Origin: Bactrocera neohumeralis
Taxonomy: Eukaryota; Arthropoda; Insecta; Diptera; Tephritidae
Assembly (NCBI RefSeq): GCF_024586455.1
Contig: NC_065919.1
Coordinates: forward strand, 22,668,839 to 22,732,838
Reading direction: 5' to 3'
Length of the DNA: 64,000 bases
The first letter of the stretch is position 1; every line of letters begins with the position of its first letter. A program made the position numbers and the translations under genes. The notes beneath the pieces are model-generated. The model searched no databases and was not told the origin of the DNA. It saw nothing but the letters and a program-made list of their open reading frames with translations. Shown here piece after piece: positions 11,501 through 20,741 of this stretch.

Positions 11501-12343
11501 GGTATGGGATTAGCTGGACTGATGGACGTTTAGTTGTTAGCGGTGTGATCTCCACTTGTCGGAATGCCGAACTGTTAGGGTCCTTTGCGCGTGAGACGAC
11601 TCAACTGGTGGTAGTTTCGACTACGAGGTCTGACCGGAGACTTAATTCTGTTATTACGGAGAGCAGGAACCCTTGGAGTTCGCTCCAACCTGCTCATGCA
11701 GACTAGCCCCTCGGGGAGTATCGTAGTGGTTGTGGTTAAAACACAAATGCGGGAAGAACTGACACTTTGTCAGTTGAATGTGAAGTGCCGGGCCCAAAGT
11801 ACGGCATTCAGTTCATTCCACACTGCCAATTAATACTGAAAATGCTTGGCAAACGTTAAACAAACCGGACGTTGTCTAGGAAATTCATAATGTCACTGTA
11901 GCATCTGAAAAGGAAACTTTTCGAGATCATTTGATTTCCTTCTTCCCTTCACACAATCGATTTTTCTTTATGAACAGTTCAATCAGTAAATTTTCGTCAT
12001 GGAATTTTCAACAACTTGATCCAAGTGGTATATATGTAAATAGGAATGAGAAATATTACGTTATTCTTTCGAAATGTTTATATTTAATTTTCGTTTCTTA
12101 ACTTGTCCTCCTTACTACTTATAACAGATCGTCGAGGACTGGAAATTTGTGTCGATGGTATTAGATCGCTTCTTTCTCTGGACATTTACGTTGTCGTGTG
12201 TTTTCGGCACTCTCGCCATTATATGCCAATCGCCATCGCTCTATGATACACGTCAACCGATTGATCGCCAACTCAGTGACATACCGTTGAGGAAGAACAA
12301 TTTCATGCTGCCACCGGATATCGTACGGCAAATTGTTAATTAA
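2333..12343 (+). CDS. nAChRbeta2: Nicotinic acetylcholine receptor subunit beta2 (SBD type), 3' part
   Basis: CDS is join(2333..2508, 2633..2785, 6783..6862, 8174..8280, 12128..12343), giving 243 residues to a TAA stop. It encodes a subunit of a pentameric ligand-gated cation channel of neuronal membranes. In the visible part, residues 1-22 are TM2, the pore helix (VTLCISILVSLTVFFLLLAE). TM3 spans about 27-54. A cytoplasmic loop follows to about 172, including the helix ALRAVRFIAQHIKDADKD. TM4 is at about 179-205. The tail ends PPDIVRQIVN. All introns are GT-AG and phases match at every junction. The match to Drosophila beta2 is near identity over TM2/TM3 and includes loop pieces specific to this subunit (QYTLPDYDDSTPSNGYTNEI). 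The ligand-binding domain and TM1 are upstream of the window. The gene converges on the alpha2 gene 36 kb away. Confidence 0.96.
2633..2785 (+). CDS. nAChRbeta2: nAChR beta2 exon: start of cytoplasmic loop
   Basis: The acceptor is aatgtag and the donor is GTAAGT. It encodes SPSTHKMSPLVRKLF and then the YTLPDYDDSTPSNGYTNEIDV segment in two parts of the TM3-TM4 loop. The exon starts with one base that completes the Arg codon and ends with two bases (CG) of the next Arg. The first 20 residues are the post-TM3 helix conserved in insect subunits. Confidence 0.95.
2786..2999. other. Beta2 intron segment, nothing recognised
   Basis: Short AT-rich stretch between the exon donor and the LINE fragment. 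Confidence 0.5.
3000..3670 (-). mobile_element. LINE fragment, region after RNase H and 3' end
   Basis: Two overlapping minus-strand frames encode the C-terminal end of a jockey/R1/I-type LINE. The first (3614-3270) ends in a run of the type LTIKELLRKEERQR. The second (3319-3101) carries FYTGHCKLKKH and the zinc-finger-like motif NCRFCDRKSETPEHLL. A frameshift near 3300 separates them. A relative lies at 52240-52520 with the same CxxC block. It sits in the beta2 intron, antisense to the gene. Confidence 0.65.
3671..4555. other. Beta2 intron, nothing recognised
   Basis: AT-rich sequence. It contains a run of degenerate taaatttaaataa units at about 4290-4370 and no supported gene. Confidence 0.4.
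4556..4735 (+). repeat. tRNA-like (SINE-like) repeat, copy A
   Basis: It contains ggttcgaatctcgacgg, a near match to the Pol III box B (GGTTCGANTCC), about 50 bases after an A-box-like tagtggtgttggtgg. About 150 bases (from ccatcgtatatttctt to the box B) recur at 5530-5660. The tRNA fold looks incomplete, so I call it a tRNA-derived repeat and not a tRNA gene. Confidence 0.45.
4744..4905. repeat. 162-bp near-perfect inverted repeat (hairpin)
   Basis: The left arm (4744-4814, starting ttttaacatcgtaatact) is almost the exact reverse complement of the right arm (4834-4905, ending agtatacgatgttaaaa). About 71 bases pair across a loop of roughly 19 bases (acctaatatacatatacat). Only a few mismatches and single-base indels are seen. 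It is probably a foldback MITE. On transcription with the beta2 pre-mRNA it would make a long double-stranded stem. Confidence 0.85.
4980..5112. repeat. Local duplication, copy 1
   Basis: The block aaagtcacataaaatggttg followed by gagaattcgcaaaaatgaaagacaaacgaaag recurs at 5395-5510 with few changes. Together with the tRNA-like copies on either side, this is a duplicated unit of a few hundred bases within the intron. Confidence 0.6.
5390..5680 (+). repeat. Local duplication copy 2 with tRNA-like copy B
   Basis: 5395-5510 repeats the 4980-5112 block. 5530-5665 repeats the tRNA-like stretch and carries the better box B of the pair, ggttcgaatcccaac, with an A-box-like ttaatggtaagggtaagc upstream. 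It is probably an old SINE-like or segmental duplication. Confidence 0.5.
5970..6581. mobile_element. 612-bp MITE with GGGGTTAGGTGGGTTT terminal repeats
   Basis: The left end GGGGTTAGGTGGGTTT (5970-5985) and the right end AAACCCACCTAACCCC (6566-6581) are exact 16-base inverted repeats. Each end is flanked by TAA (5967-5969 and 6582-6584), which fits the 3-base TWA target duplication of PIF/Harbinger elements. The interior is AT-rich and non-coding. A diverged relative lies at 540-893. The family assignment is inference from the target site only. Confidence 0.75.
6783..6862 (+). CDS. nAChRbeta2: nAChR beta2 exon: cytoplasmic loop, small exon
   Basis: The acceptor is gcaagcag and the donor is GTGAGT. 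This 80-base exon encodes RDSISDFPSEFKDSQEGPYD and NGVQNSI, the acidic middle of the TM3-TM4 loop. The phase (two bases in, one base out) joins cleanly to both neighbours, and the sequence matches the beta2 subunit of Drosophila. Confidence 0.94.
7160..7445 (-). mobile_element. LINE 3'-end fragment with TTAGGT-type tail
   Basis: A minus-strand frame at 7433-7233 carries LDFLLYCPAFARLRLNNLG, typical of the end of R1/I-type LINE proteins after the zinc knuckle. It is followed on that strand by a tail that reads aggttaggttagg on the plus strand at 7162-7174. It sits antisense in the beta2 intron. Confidence 0.55.
7590..7735 (-). mobile_element. RTE-like LINE 5' (endonuclease) scrap
   Basis: The reverse complement of 7602-7640 encodes VDERLATIRIKAKFF, matching the endonuclease at 38979-39018. 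7668-7735 matches the 5' region of the copy at 10445-10520 (agaatcgttt then ggccactc and gtgaatggcg). It is an internally deleted fragment of the RTE-like family. Confidence 0.5.
8174..8280 (+). CDS. nAChRbeta2: nAChR beta2 exon: loop end and MA helix
   Basis: The acceptor is tttgttag and the donor is GTGAGT. It encodes DSDNVIPRNLTPEVLQALRA and then VRFIAQHIKDADKDNE, the amphipathic helix that precedes TM4 in this receptor family. It ends in phase 0. Confidence 0.95.
8281..9290. other. Beta2 intron, nothing recognised
   Basis: Apparently single-copy intron DNA with short attatt runs near 8645-8665. I see no gene and no repeat family. Confidence 0.45.
9290..9604 (+). repeat. Dispersed repeat family A, left part
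   Basis: Matches the copies at 34235-34745 and 40205-40745: the tgatcgttcaatttg and gtatgaca blocks, then a gaagatatc block. It is interrupted here by an RTE-like LINE and resumes at about 10565. Non-coding and unclassified. Confidence 0.5.
9605..10560 (-). mobile_element. RTE-like LINE copy, internally deleted
   Basis: On the minus strand, 10031-9714 encodes the RT C-terminal tail: TTTDEFTLRVFERKVLRKIY, then IVQRIKRQRLRWLGHVVRMD and GRGRPPLRWRDQVEKDLATL. The 3' end is a (GAA)n tail (ttcttcttcttctt at 9607-9620 on the plus strand). Positions 10195-10530 match the 5' region of the copy at 38555-38690, so most of the endonuclease and RT is missing. It is inserted in repeat family A, inside the beta2 intron. 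Confidence 0.8.
10565..10755 (+). repeat. Dispersed repeat family A, right part
   Basis: Carries the family's 3' landmarks: ctagtcatgctgatctttta, then tgggtgttacaaacatggtaac and the terminal ccctgttcagggtata (about 10734-10749). Confidence 0.55.
11200..11830 (+). mobile_element. R1-type LINE 3'-end fragment
   Basis: Plus-strand frames read SGCFCGAGVEEDWVHIIAEC and MYSDIRDLAGMGLAG, the Cys/His block and following residues typical of R1-clade ORF2 ends. A 3' UTR with caggttggag and cccctcgggg-like blocks follows. Frameshifts are present. It lies in the last beta2 intron, same strand as the gene. Confidence 0.6.
12128..12343 (+). CDS. nAChRbeta2: nAChR beta2 last exon: TM4 and C-terminus
   Basis: The acceptor is ataacag, phase 0. 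It encodes IVEDWKFVSMVLDRFFLW through TM4 and CQSPSLYDTRQPIDRQLSDI, ending MLPPDIVRQIVN and TAA. The extracellular tail after TM4 is the length expected for the family. Confidence 0.96.
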   Translation: MVEDWKFVSMVLDRFFLWTFTLSCVFGTLAIICQSPSLYDTRQPIDRQLSDIPLRKNNFMLPPDIVRQIVN

Positions 12344-12590
12344 AATGTTTTAATGTGAAAGTACGAGTTTTTAGTAATACGTTTTAAAATGTTTAAGACT
12401 TAAATAAGGAATTAAGTGAAAAAAAATTAGTTGTTTAAGATCGTGCGTATCTAAAGCACAGGATTACATATTGAGTAATATTGTTATTGAAAAAACTTAT
12501 AGTCTGACACAAACAAATAGCAAATACAGCGAAAGTTAGTAAAGTTAAAGAAGCTTATGAAAAGAGAATTGCTTGCATCAAATAAAACAG

Positions 12591-12816
12591 ATTTTTCAGA
12601 TTTAAGTTTGTTTGTTACTAAAAAAACTTTGGTAAGAAATATAATGATGTCATATTTCTAGCAATTAAGACACACACTTATATAATGCTTGCAATCCCAT
12701 ATCTCTCACATCCATACATAATGCCATACATTCTTCGAGAAATATCATACTTAGAAAATAAAATTAAATCACAAGAAAATGATACTTAATGTATAACTCC
12801 AAGAAAAAACAATAAA
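12591..12816 (+). terminator. Candidate poly(A) signals of nAChR beta2
   Basis: AATAAA occurs at 12591-12596, 12757-12762 and 12811-12816, that is 250-470 bases after the stop codon. Which one is used cannot be told from sequence. Confidence 0.5.
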
Positions 12817-12819
12817 AAT

Positions 12820-13330
12820 GATCACATAAAAACATGTTTGTAGTTATTTAATTTCTTAATTTCTCATTTCTGTAGGCATCCAGAAGTTAGAAGAAATCCA
12901 AGAAACTTCTGAACTTTCCCACGCTTACAAAAAGTTGTTAAGCTCAAGTGAAATATTATATTATATCATCTATAAAAATTCAATATTTAGGGATATAGTA
13001 AAGATAGGAACTCCGGAAAACACAAAAGGGATTAGCTTTTGGAAAATATATCGATACTCTCATGAATCCAACAGTAGGATTAATAAAAAATAAGAATTTA
13101 TCTATTATTACGTGAAGTCGGTGTCTAATCAAAGCTTCTTTTTCCATCTAACAACCAGTCTTTTCCAGACTTTACGCATTTTCACTCATTTTCACGGTAG
13201 GTGGTACCACAAAATAGATCTTCAGTTAAATGCCAGTGAAAAATTATTGGACAATATTAGCTGCACTAGAACTTTAAAGAACCTCATCAATCAAGATTAT
13301 GGGGTCTGGGATGCGCATGGAATAATTTTT
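12820..13330. other. Intergenic, nothing recognised
   Basis: AT-rich sequence after the beta2 3' UTR. A 75-codon open frame at 13112-13339 has no recognisable features. Confidence 0.4.
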
Positions 13331-13334
13331 AATA

Positions 13335-13740
13335 ACTAGCTTGAAAAGGAAGGATTGTCACCGGCGACTATTACCTAGTGTTTTTGGACCGTTTGAAAGT
13401 CGAAAAACGGCAGACTTTGAGGAAGAAGGTGCTGTTTCACAAGGCACACCGTCTAACAAGTCAGTGAGAATGCTTGTAAAATCCTTGAGAATTGCTTCCG
13501 CATCCATCATATTCCTCAGATTTGTCCCATGGCGACTATTTTGTGTTTTCAGATCTCAAAGAATGCTAGCTTGGAAAAATTTTCATCGAATGAGGTGGTG
13601 ATAACCGAAATTTGGGCCTATTTTGAAGCCAAGGAAAAGTCGTGCTACAAACATGATATCTAAAAGTTGGAAGGTTGCTATACTCAGTGTATGACTTTTG
13701 AAGGGATCTATGTTGAACAAAAAAAACGAATCTTGCCTAA
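13335..13740 (+). mobile_element. Mariner-like transposase 3' fragment
   Basis: Plus-strand frames give pieces of the catalytic C-terminal half of a mariner transposase: KKVLFHKAH (the HQDNA block, catalytic Asp lost), a decayed SPDLAPxDY block (HGDYFVFSDLKECLLG) and a C-terminal tail. Several stops and frameshifts. It resembles the lineage of the fragment at 63310-63940. Confidence 0.6.
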
Positions 13741-14008
13741 AATAGTAAAGGCCGGGAACTCTTTAATTTATCTGTAATTGTAAGTCAGTATGTAACATCT
13801 ACAATGGGACAATAGTCATCATATCTTTAATTTGGTCGGGTATGGATGCATGAATTTAGACGACATTTTACTCCAAGTTTGTTGGTCGCACTTTCAGACA
13901 AACCGGCGATATTAGCAGCATACGCCTGAAAAATCTGGAATGAATTCAAGGCACAATGGAGCATCTCTTGTGCACTTTTCTCGCCCTATCAAGGCATTTC
14001 TTCAAATA

Positions 14009-15298
14009 AGGACTGTCCCGTAAAAAATTGACCTTTTTATTCCTTAAGATTATGACGTAACTGTTTATGGCATTAGTCTCAATGGGGTCTTGTTTTTTTC
14101 TCTATAATCTGACGATTAACAAAATGTATAACATGTCAACACTTCAAACTATTAGGATGTCTAGCAATCAAGAAAAAGTGCACGAATTGGTTTTGTCCAC
14201 TTACCTGGAAAATCCAGAATTAAAATATTCAGTTATAGCTAAAAAACTGGAGCATCGGAAAGTACTGTTAAAAGGGTTGTTTCGAATTACAAAAAGGGTG
14301 TACCTACTATACGAAAAAAAGGTTCAGGTAGAAAAGCAGGTGCAGAAGGAAATTTGGCAAAAAGAGTGAAGGAAGTTTTTAAGCAGAATCCCAACACTTC
14401 AGTACGAGATGTTGCTGTTAAAGCAGGTACCTCTAAAAGTACTGTACAAAGGATAAAGAGTGATAGTAAGCTAAAGACATATAGAGTTCAAAGAGTGCCA
14501 GATCGTTCCGATGAAAAGCAATTGGTTGCTCAAAAACGAGCTTGAAATTTGTATGAAGGATACCTAACAAAATTTGCCTGTTGCGTGATGGACGACGAAA
14601 CCTACGTTAAGGCAGATTTCAAACAGTTACCGGGGCATGAATATTATACCTGTATGAAGAAGGGGCAAGTACAGAGAAAATTTAAGGAAAAGAAAATTAC
14701 CAAATTTCCCAAGCAGTATATGGTTTGGCAAACGATATGTACTTGCGGTTTGATAAGCAGTTTTTTTGTAACACAGGGCACAATCAATTCAAAAATTTAT
14801 ATTAGCGAGTGTCTTCAAAAACGTCTTTTGCCATTTATTCGCGAACATGAGGGTACTGTAATGTTCTGGCCTGATTTAGCAACCTCTCACTATTCTACAG
14901 CTACCATGGAGTGGTATGAAAGCAATAATGTCAATATTGTTCCAAGAAAAGCGAATCCACCTAATTGCCCAGAGCTTCGAACTATTGAGAGATATTGGGC
15001 TCTAATGAAATCGAATCTCCAGAAGAGTAAAGGTACTGCAAAAAATTTACAAGATTTTAGAAATAAGTGGCGAAGGTCGTAAGGTACTATCGATGAAAAC
15101 ACTGTACAAAACATAATGAAGGGCCTTAAGAAAAAAGTAAGAAATTTTTACAGAAAATAAAAATTTGTTAAATGTTATTTATAATTTGTAATCTCTATAG
15201 TACACATTAATAAGAAATAAAACAAGACTTTGAAAAAATTCTTTGGTTTTCTTGTTATTAATGAAAAACGAAGGGTCAATTTTTTACGGGACAGTCCT
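14009..15298 (+). mobile_element. DD37E Tc1/mariner element, complete ends
   Basis: A 1290-bp element. The left end AGGACTGTCCCGTAAAAAAT (14009 on) and the right end are exact inverted repeats over at least 26 bases. TA flanks both sides (14007-14008, 15299-15300). Matching ends point to a fairly recent insertion. The transposase inside is broken (see 14157-15160). The spacing of 37 residues between the second acidic residue and the glutamate places it in the DD37E group first described in mosquitoes. Confidence 0.9.
14157..15160 (+). pseudogene. DD37E transposase, broken
   Basis: Would cut and paste the surrounding element. Two helix-turn-helix regions are visible at the N-terminus (VHELVLSTYLENPELKYSVI and NTSVRDVAVKAGTSKSTVQR). 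The catalytic residues are in MDDETYV, FWPDLATSHYS and ELRTIERYW. There are 37 residues between the Asp of WPDLA and the Glu of TIERYW. A frameshift near 14255 splits the first HTH. An in-frame TGA lies at 14543-14545 and an in-frame TAA at 15080-15082. The frame then runs on to TAA at 15158-15160. The element therefore cannot move itself, although all catalytic residues are still present. Confidence 0.88.
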
Positions 15299-15304
15299 TA
15301 TTTG

Positions 15305-15512
15305 GAAGCTCCACGGTATAAAACACTGGAAGAGGTGTCGATAGTTAAGTCGCAGAACCTATTGAAATTTACGTCAAGTGCTGGCATCCTAAAGGATGAC
15401 TACTTCTCTTGAACTTCCATATGTAACGGCGCTCCATCTGCCAACGCTAAGGAACAAAATTGGTCTATTCCTGGCTCACGAGCCTACCAGACTAATCTAA
15501 CGCAAACTAATA
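15305..15512 (+). mobile_element. 3'-UTR fragment of RNase-H LINE
   Basis: Reads as the reverse complement of 18385-18490: gtcaagtgctggcatcctaa, then ggatgactacttctcttg and ttggtctattcctggctcac, ending at cctaccagactaatctaac. It is therefore a plus-strand 3' end of the LINE at 18360-20225. It directly abuts the right end of the DD37E element. Confidence 0.6.
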
Positions 15513-15514
15513 AT

Positions 15515-16145
15515 AAATTATATGCAAATAAATGTATTGCTTATAACATTACTTATTCACTTCATTAAACGACAAGTACTGTTGGAGCTTCTAATAATGT
15601 ATTGATTTACTGAATTCTACAATTTCGTTGTGATGGCTGCAGCCAAAATGAAACCGGTTTGATCATAATGTTCAATATGAATTCTTAAGTAAGGTAATTG
15701 GTATCACTTAATTCGTCATCACATTCGGGTTTTCCCCGTTAACGTTTATAAGATGCCGGCTTTTGACATTTTTTAAAGACGTTTAAATTACTTAGTGTAC
15801 ATATAAATCAATTACTGTATATTAGGGCTTTCGTTAATTGTACGAGGGGAATTTTGCGGTCGGAAACGGTGAATGAAGGCCATCAAGACAGAAGATTACC
15901 AGCTGTTAGAACTCAAAGTATTGACAAAATAGTGTACCATTACAAGGGGAAAAGGGTTCGGAAAGTTCATTTTTAGCGGAATCACCACCTGTTTAAAAAA
16001 ATTTGAATAAAAAAAATCGATTTTATGCAAATAATAAAATATTACAATATAAACAAAAAATTTATTTTATATTAAAATTAGTATAATAAAATATAAGTTC
16101 GACTTAAACTTTTTTGCGAAAATCTGAAAATATTTTTAATGAAAA
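15515..16145. other. Intergenic, nothing recognised
   Basis: AT-rich DNA with a stretch at about 15830-15960 that may be decayed transposon sequence. No gene supported. Confidence 0.35.
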
Positions 16146-16149
16146 ACGG

Positions 16150-17062
16150 CTTAAAAATCTTCTTCGTTACTGGCGTAGACATCGCTTACGTGCTTATTAC
16201 CGATTTAACAACTGCGTGCAAGTCGTTTCTTCTTTTCGCGTGGGGGCGCCAATTGGAGATTCCAAGCCAAGCCAGGTCCTTCTCCACCTGGTTCCTCCAA
16301 CGGAGTGGAGGTCTTCCTCTTTCTCTGCTTCCCCCGGCGGGTACTGCGTCGAATACTCTCAGAGCTGGAGTGTTTTTATCCATTCGGACGACATGACCTA
16401 GCCGGCGTAGCCGCTGTCTCTTGATTCGCTGAATTATGTCAATGTTGTATATATCGTACAACTCATCGTTCGCGAAAAGGGCCATAAATCTTCCGCAAAA
16501 TCTTTCTCTTGAACACTCTTAAGGTCAGATGACGGAAATAATGAGGAACTTGTAGAGTTTGGTCTTTGTTCGTTGAGAGATGACTTAACTTTTCAATTGC
16601 CTATTCAGTCCAAAGTAGCACCTTTTGGAAAGAGTGATTCTGCGATTTAAAAGCTGATATTGCTGTTGGTGTTGATACTGGTTCCAAGATAGAGGAAATT
16701 ATCTACGACTGCAAAGTTATGGCTATCAGCAGAGACTTGTTAGCCAACGGCTCGGAGAGTTCCTTCCCGATCCTGACGGATTTTTTAGTGTTGCTCAACG
16801 TCAGCTGTGTACCTTATTAGTTTTGCGTGGATACCAAGTTCAAATATAGCGGCAAAGAGGCAGTTTCTTTTCGTGCTGTCGAAGGTGGCTTTAAATGGAC
16901 AAAAAGGTAGTGTGTGTCGACCTTCCTTTCAGAGGTCTTTTCCATGGTGAAAATCTGGTTGATAGTAGATTTTCCAGGTCTAAAACCAAACTGATTATGT
17001 CCAATCAGTTTGTTGACGGTGTGTTTTCGGCTTTTACACACTATGCTCCATTATATGCGATA
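16150..17062 (-). mobile_element. RTE-like LINE copy, internally deleted
   Basis: On the minus strand, RT palm motifs come first (17041-16817: NKLIGHNQFGFRPGKSTINQ and THYLFVH), then LSNTKKSVRIGKE-like residues. The C-terminal tail follows (16485-16186: IVQRIKRQRLRRLGHVVRM-like and GRPPLRWRNQVEKDLAWLG). The 3' end is at a short ttcttc run at 16157-16165. Frames are broken and the segment with the YADD motif is missing. Confidence 0.75.
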
Positions 17063-18355
17063 TTAAGGAGGCTTATCTCACGGTAATTGGCGCAATATTA
17101 TATATTTGTTGCTGAATGTATATTCTATGTATATTTCAAAGTTTATTCCACAGCTATCGAAACACTTTAAACTCGTTGGCAGAGAAATTCGAAACCGTCT
17201 TTCCTTCGATGGACACGTCATAGAAATGAGAAAGAATTTGGTCTGGCTTGTCATGAAGAATCTAGACACAGTGAAGGAAACTGTAAGACGAGACCAGCCA
17301 CAAATGGAAATTGAACCAAGGTCATTCAAAAAACCAAAAATGCTGACATAAAATCTATATTGCACATTTAACGCTGATTAAAAAAAGGGCATTCCTTCAA
17401 GTTTTCTCACATTACGGCTATATGTATATATGTATTTATACGCTTATGCTTGTATATTAACAGAGCTCAGAACATAAAAATGTTCACGACTAAGTATAAA
17501 CTTTGAAGGCCTACGCCTATGCAAGGGTAATTAGTAAATATGTAAATTGCTAAAATATATGTTTCACCTTTAAAAGTGAGTTATTACAACAATAACCTAA
17601 AGATAGCATAGCTGAGGTAGTTCTAAAGAATTAAGTCACAGTTTTGAAGTCGTATTTCTAAAAGAATCAAATATATGAACGCCTACTCTTATCACCATTG
17701 GAATTTAGGTCATATTTCACAATATTATATTCTGTGTGTACGAGAAGGTTTGAAAAAGTCAGTGAGTTTGAAAAATATTAGTATTTATTTACAATAAACT
17801 TTTTGGTTAAAGATTACATTATTAGAGGTGGTTTAGGCATTTCGTATACTTATGCAAGGGTCGCAGGTTTAAAAAACTATAACATGTCGTTTATCACGTT
17901 TTTCAAATTCGGTTGAATCATTAATATTACAGCGGATGTCTACACGAAAAGTGAGACATCTCTGCGAAACAAAGCGAACATCTTGAAGCTCATAGCATAA
18001 GCCAATACTTCTTAAATTGTGTTCCAAGGTTGAAATAATCCCAATTCAAAAAAACAGCGAGTATTTCCAAAGTGGCTGGTCGGATTTTGCTTAGTCTCAA
18101 CTTTTATGGAATTTATATCCGTTCCAATTGCGTAGAAGTGTCAAAGAAAAGAATCATAAAGGTAGTATTTCATAAAAAGCTATGAGCAACTTTAGGCCTT
18201 AAATCCTATTTCATTTGTATTGGAAGAAGTTAGATTGCATTCGGGTAGCGATTGTTGGTTCTTTTCGAGCAAACATTTACCGACGTTCTATATTTTCGAG
18301 ATTCATTTGAACGACACGATTCGTGTATGCACCTGTCTTCTTGAAAATTCTTATT
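17063..18355. other. Intergenic, nothing recognised
   Basis: A 95-codon minus frame and an 81-codon plus frame around 17080-17365 have no recognisable domain. The rest is AT-rich with no supported feature. Confidence 0.35.
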
Positions 18356-18359
18356 CATT

Positions 18360-20225
18360 TAGGTTAGGGGTTAATCTGGTAGGCTAATAAGCCACGCATA
18401 GACCAGTTTTGGTCCAAGTGCTAGATCCAAGAGGAGTAGTCATCATTTAGGATGCCTGCACTTGACGCGAATTTTAAGAGAGTCTGCGACCTCACTATCC
18501 ATACCTCCGTCAGTGTATCATATCATGTGGACCCCTGATGCTTATAGCATAGCCTTGCCAACGCCATTGTTTCCCTGGTGCCCTCTAGACATTTCCTACA
18601 GTCTTTTCGATCTATCAGCCCCATCCTGCGGGCGTATGTTGCCACCAGACAGTGACTAGTAAGTATTTCCAGCATGTTCTTACGGTCTTTTCTATTGAGT
18701 GACAATAGGAATTTCGTGTGTTTTCGATGGCTTTACTTTACATGACTTTTGCAGTTTTGCACACAGTTTACTCGTTTCATTGGGGTTTGATTTTCTATAC
18801 CATGCTTCTGTCAAGATCGTCATATAACAATGCGTGGGTTTCCCAGTGTTGATACCGTTTTTGGATATTAGTCGTACATCGTTCTTGGCAATCTCGTACA
18901 CTATCTCATTGTCCTCGATGTCTTTGTGGCCTGGCAGCCAGTATAAGTGAATTTGCTTACTTCTGGCAACAATTTCTACTGCTACTCTGCTTCCAAAGAC
19001 ACTTCTAGCCGATATGCAATACGTGGCAAGTACCTTGATTGCTGCTTGGCTGTCTACGTAAATGTTGATTCTGGAACTGCCAGCAGGTGCATTAGAGGCC
19101 AGCTCTGCGGCTTTTGCAATAATAGCTTGAAATATACTACAGTGATTCGGCAACTTAAAAGGTTGTCATATGCCTAACTCTGAGTATATTGCCTGCACCA
19201 ACACCATCGTCAATTTCCGAGCCATCCGTATAGATAGAGTGTTGCGCGTAGCTTTGCTTACTTTAAACCTTCTTTCCCAGTTGATCATGTAATCTTCTCT
19301 CCCTGAACCATTGGCTTCCGGCTGTACACCATACTACTGCATCGTAGAGCAGAATTGGTCCAACAGTAGCTATGTAGCACTAGTACATGAGAGAGGGAGA
19401 GAACCCCTAGGTTGTATCGAGCATCTGCCTACACGCATATAAAGCATTGCTGGCTTTCCTCACTCTTTCTTCCACATTGTGCTTCCACAGCAGTTTGCTG
19501 TCCAAGAATATCCCAAGGTACTTGGTCCGGTCCTTGAGGGAGAGTTGTGTCCCATTTATAGATGAAAACCTCTATACCTGTAGAGGAATTTTGTGCTTTC
19601 TTGTGAACACCAGCATATCCGTTTTCTCTGGGTTCAACCCCAGACCCGCTTGCGATGCCCAGTTTTGAACTGTATTGAGAGTTGTGGTCATAATACTGCA
19701 ACCTACCCGTTATTATGATGGCAATGTCGTCCGCATATGCCACTATTTTCCTTCCAAGTTTCACCTTCTAATGCCCATAAAAGCGGAGATAGCACTCCAC
19801 TTTGGAGAGTAACTCTACAGACTTCCTTGGTCATTTTAGCGTCGTTATATTCTGCTCTTATCCGTCTAGAGGTCAAATGGCTTTTGATCCAGCGTTTTAT
19901 AGCAGGATCAACGCCCATTGACTGGGTACTACTCAGAAAAGATTCCGTAGAGACGTTGTTGAACGCTCCAGAAATGTTCAGGAATGCTTCAGGAACGTAT
20001 GCAGAGTGGAGTGCAGTCTCTACTGATCTGCCCTTCATTTATGCGTGCTGCGCCTTGGTCAAGCTTCTAGGAGGCGCTAATGTGCGTCTCTAATGTGTGT
20101 TTGTAATGTTTTCAGCAGGAATGAAGTTAACCTTATATGGCTAAACTCTTTTGAGTAGGTTGGGTTATTTCTACGTGCTTGCGGTATGAAAACAACCCCA
20201 GTCTCTTTCCATGAACGTGGCTCAT
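18360..20225 (-). mobile_element. RNase-H-bearing LINE (I/LOA/R1-like), 5'-truncated
   Basis: The longest LINE of its type here. Read on the minus strand the order is RT (20093-19429), RNase H (19153-18692), a C-terminal Cys block (18705-18523, GLIDRKDCRKCLEGTRET) and a 3' UTR ending near an aggttagggg run at 18362. RT motif A reads FLNISGAFNN where FLDIEGAF is expected, so a catalytic Asp is lost. Motif C, VAYADDIAIII, is intact. RNase H keeps IYVDSQAAIKVL and YWLPGHKDIEDNE. Several frameshifts make it inactive. Confidence 0.85.
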
Positions 20226-20229
20226 AGCT

Positions 20230-20570
20230 GAACTAAAAATTGCATTCACTGATTTCTCAAACATTTCTCGTTGCAGATTTTACTAATTACATATGAATAT
20301 TGCACTAAGCATATGCTCAGCTTAGTAGATATTCGATATTCAAAAGTAACGGTAGCGTTAGAGACTCAAAAATTGAGGTTAGATACGCGACAGAGCACAT
20401 CTGTTAAAATTTGCGTGCATTTAGCACATTTTTATATAAAATTATATATTTTTCTTTGCCAGCATTAAAGCACTTGACTCTGAATACGTTCAAATAAAGA
20501 AAAATCCCAACAAAAATTTATATTACCATTAGGTGAAAGAGTGGTAAGTATTTGACGTCACACTTGCCTG
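20230..20570. other. Upstream region of the secreted-protein gene
   Basis: AT-rich sequence with an alternative TATA-like tttatataaaatt near 20431 and a donor-like ggtaagta near 20542. These leave open a short upstream non-coding exon. Confidence 0.3.
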
Positions 20571-20574
20571 GGCA

Positions 20575-20587
20575 TATATAATATAAA
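20575..20587 (+). promoter_or_regulatory. Candidate TATA box
   Basis: TATATAATATAAA lies about 155-165 bases before the ATG of the secreted-protein gene. A start site about 30 bases on would give a 5' UTR of roughly 130 bases. Confidence 0.45.
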
Positions 20588-20741
20588 TATGCACAATTAA
20601 ACAAAAAATATATGTTCGCGAATTTATCCAAATGCGTGCTGTGTGTAAGCTTTGAATGTGAAATTAATTATTAGTATACATAATTAATTAGACTTTATTG
20701 TTTTCATAAAATAGGTCCAAAACGTGTGCAATAACGGGAAA

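Noticed and set aside
19737..20093. Plus-strand 118-codon frame
   Set aside because: Antisense to the reverse-transcriptase domain of the LINE at 18360-20225.
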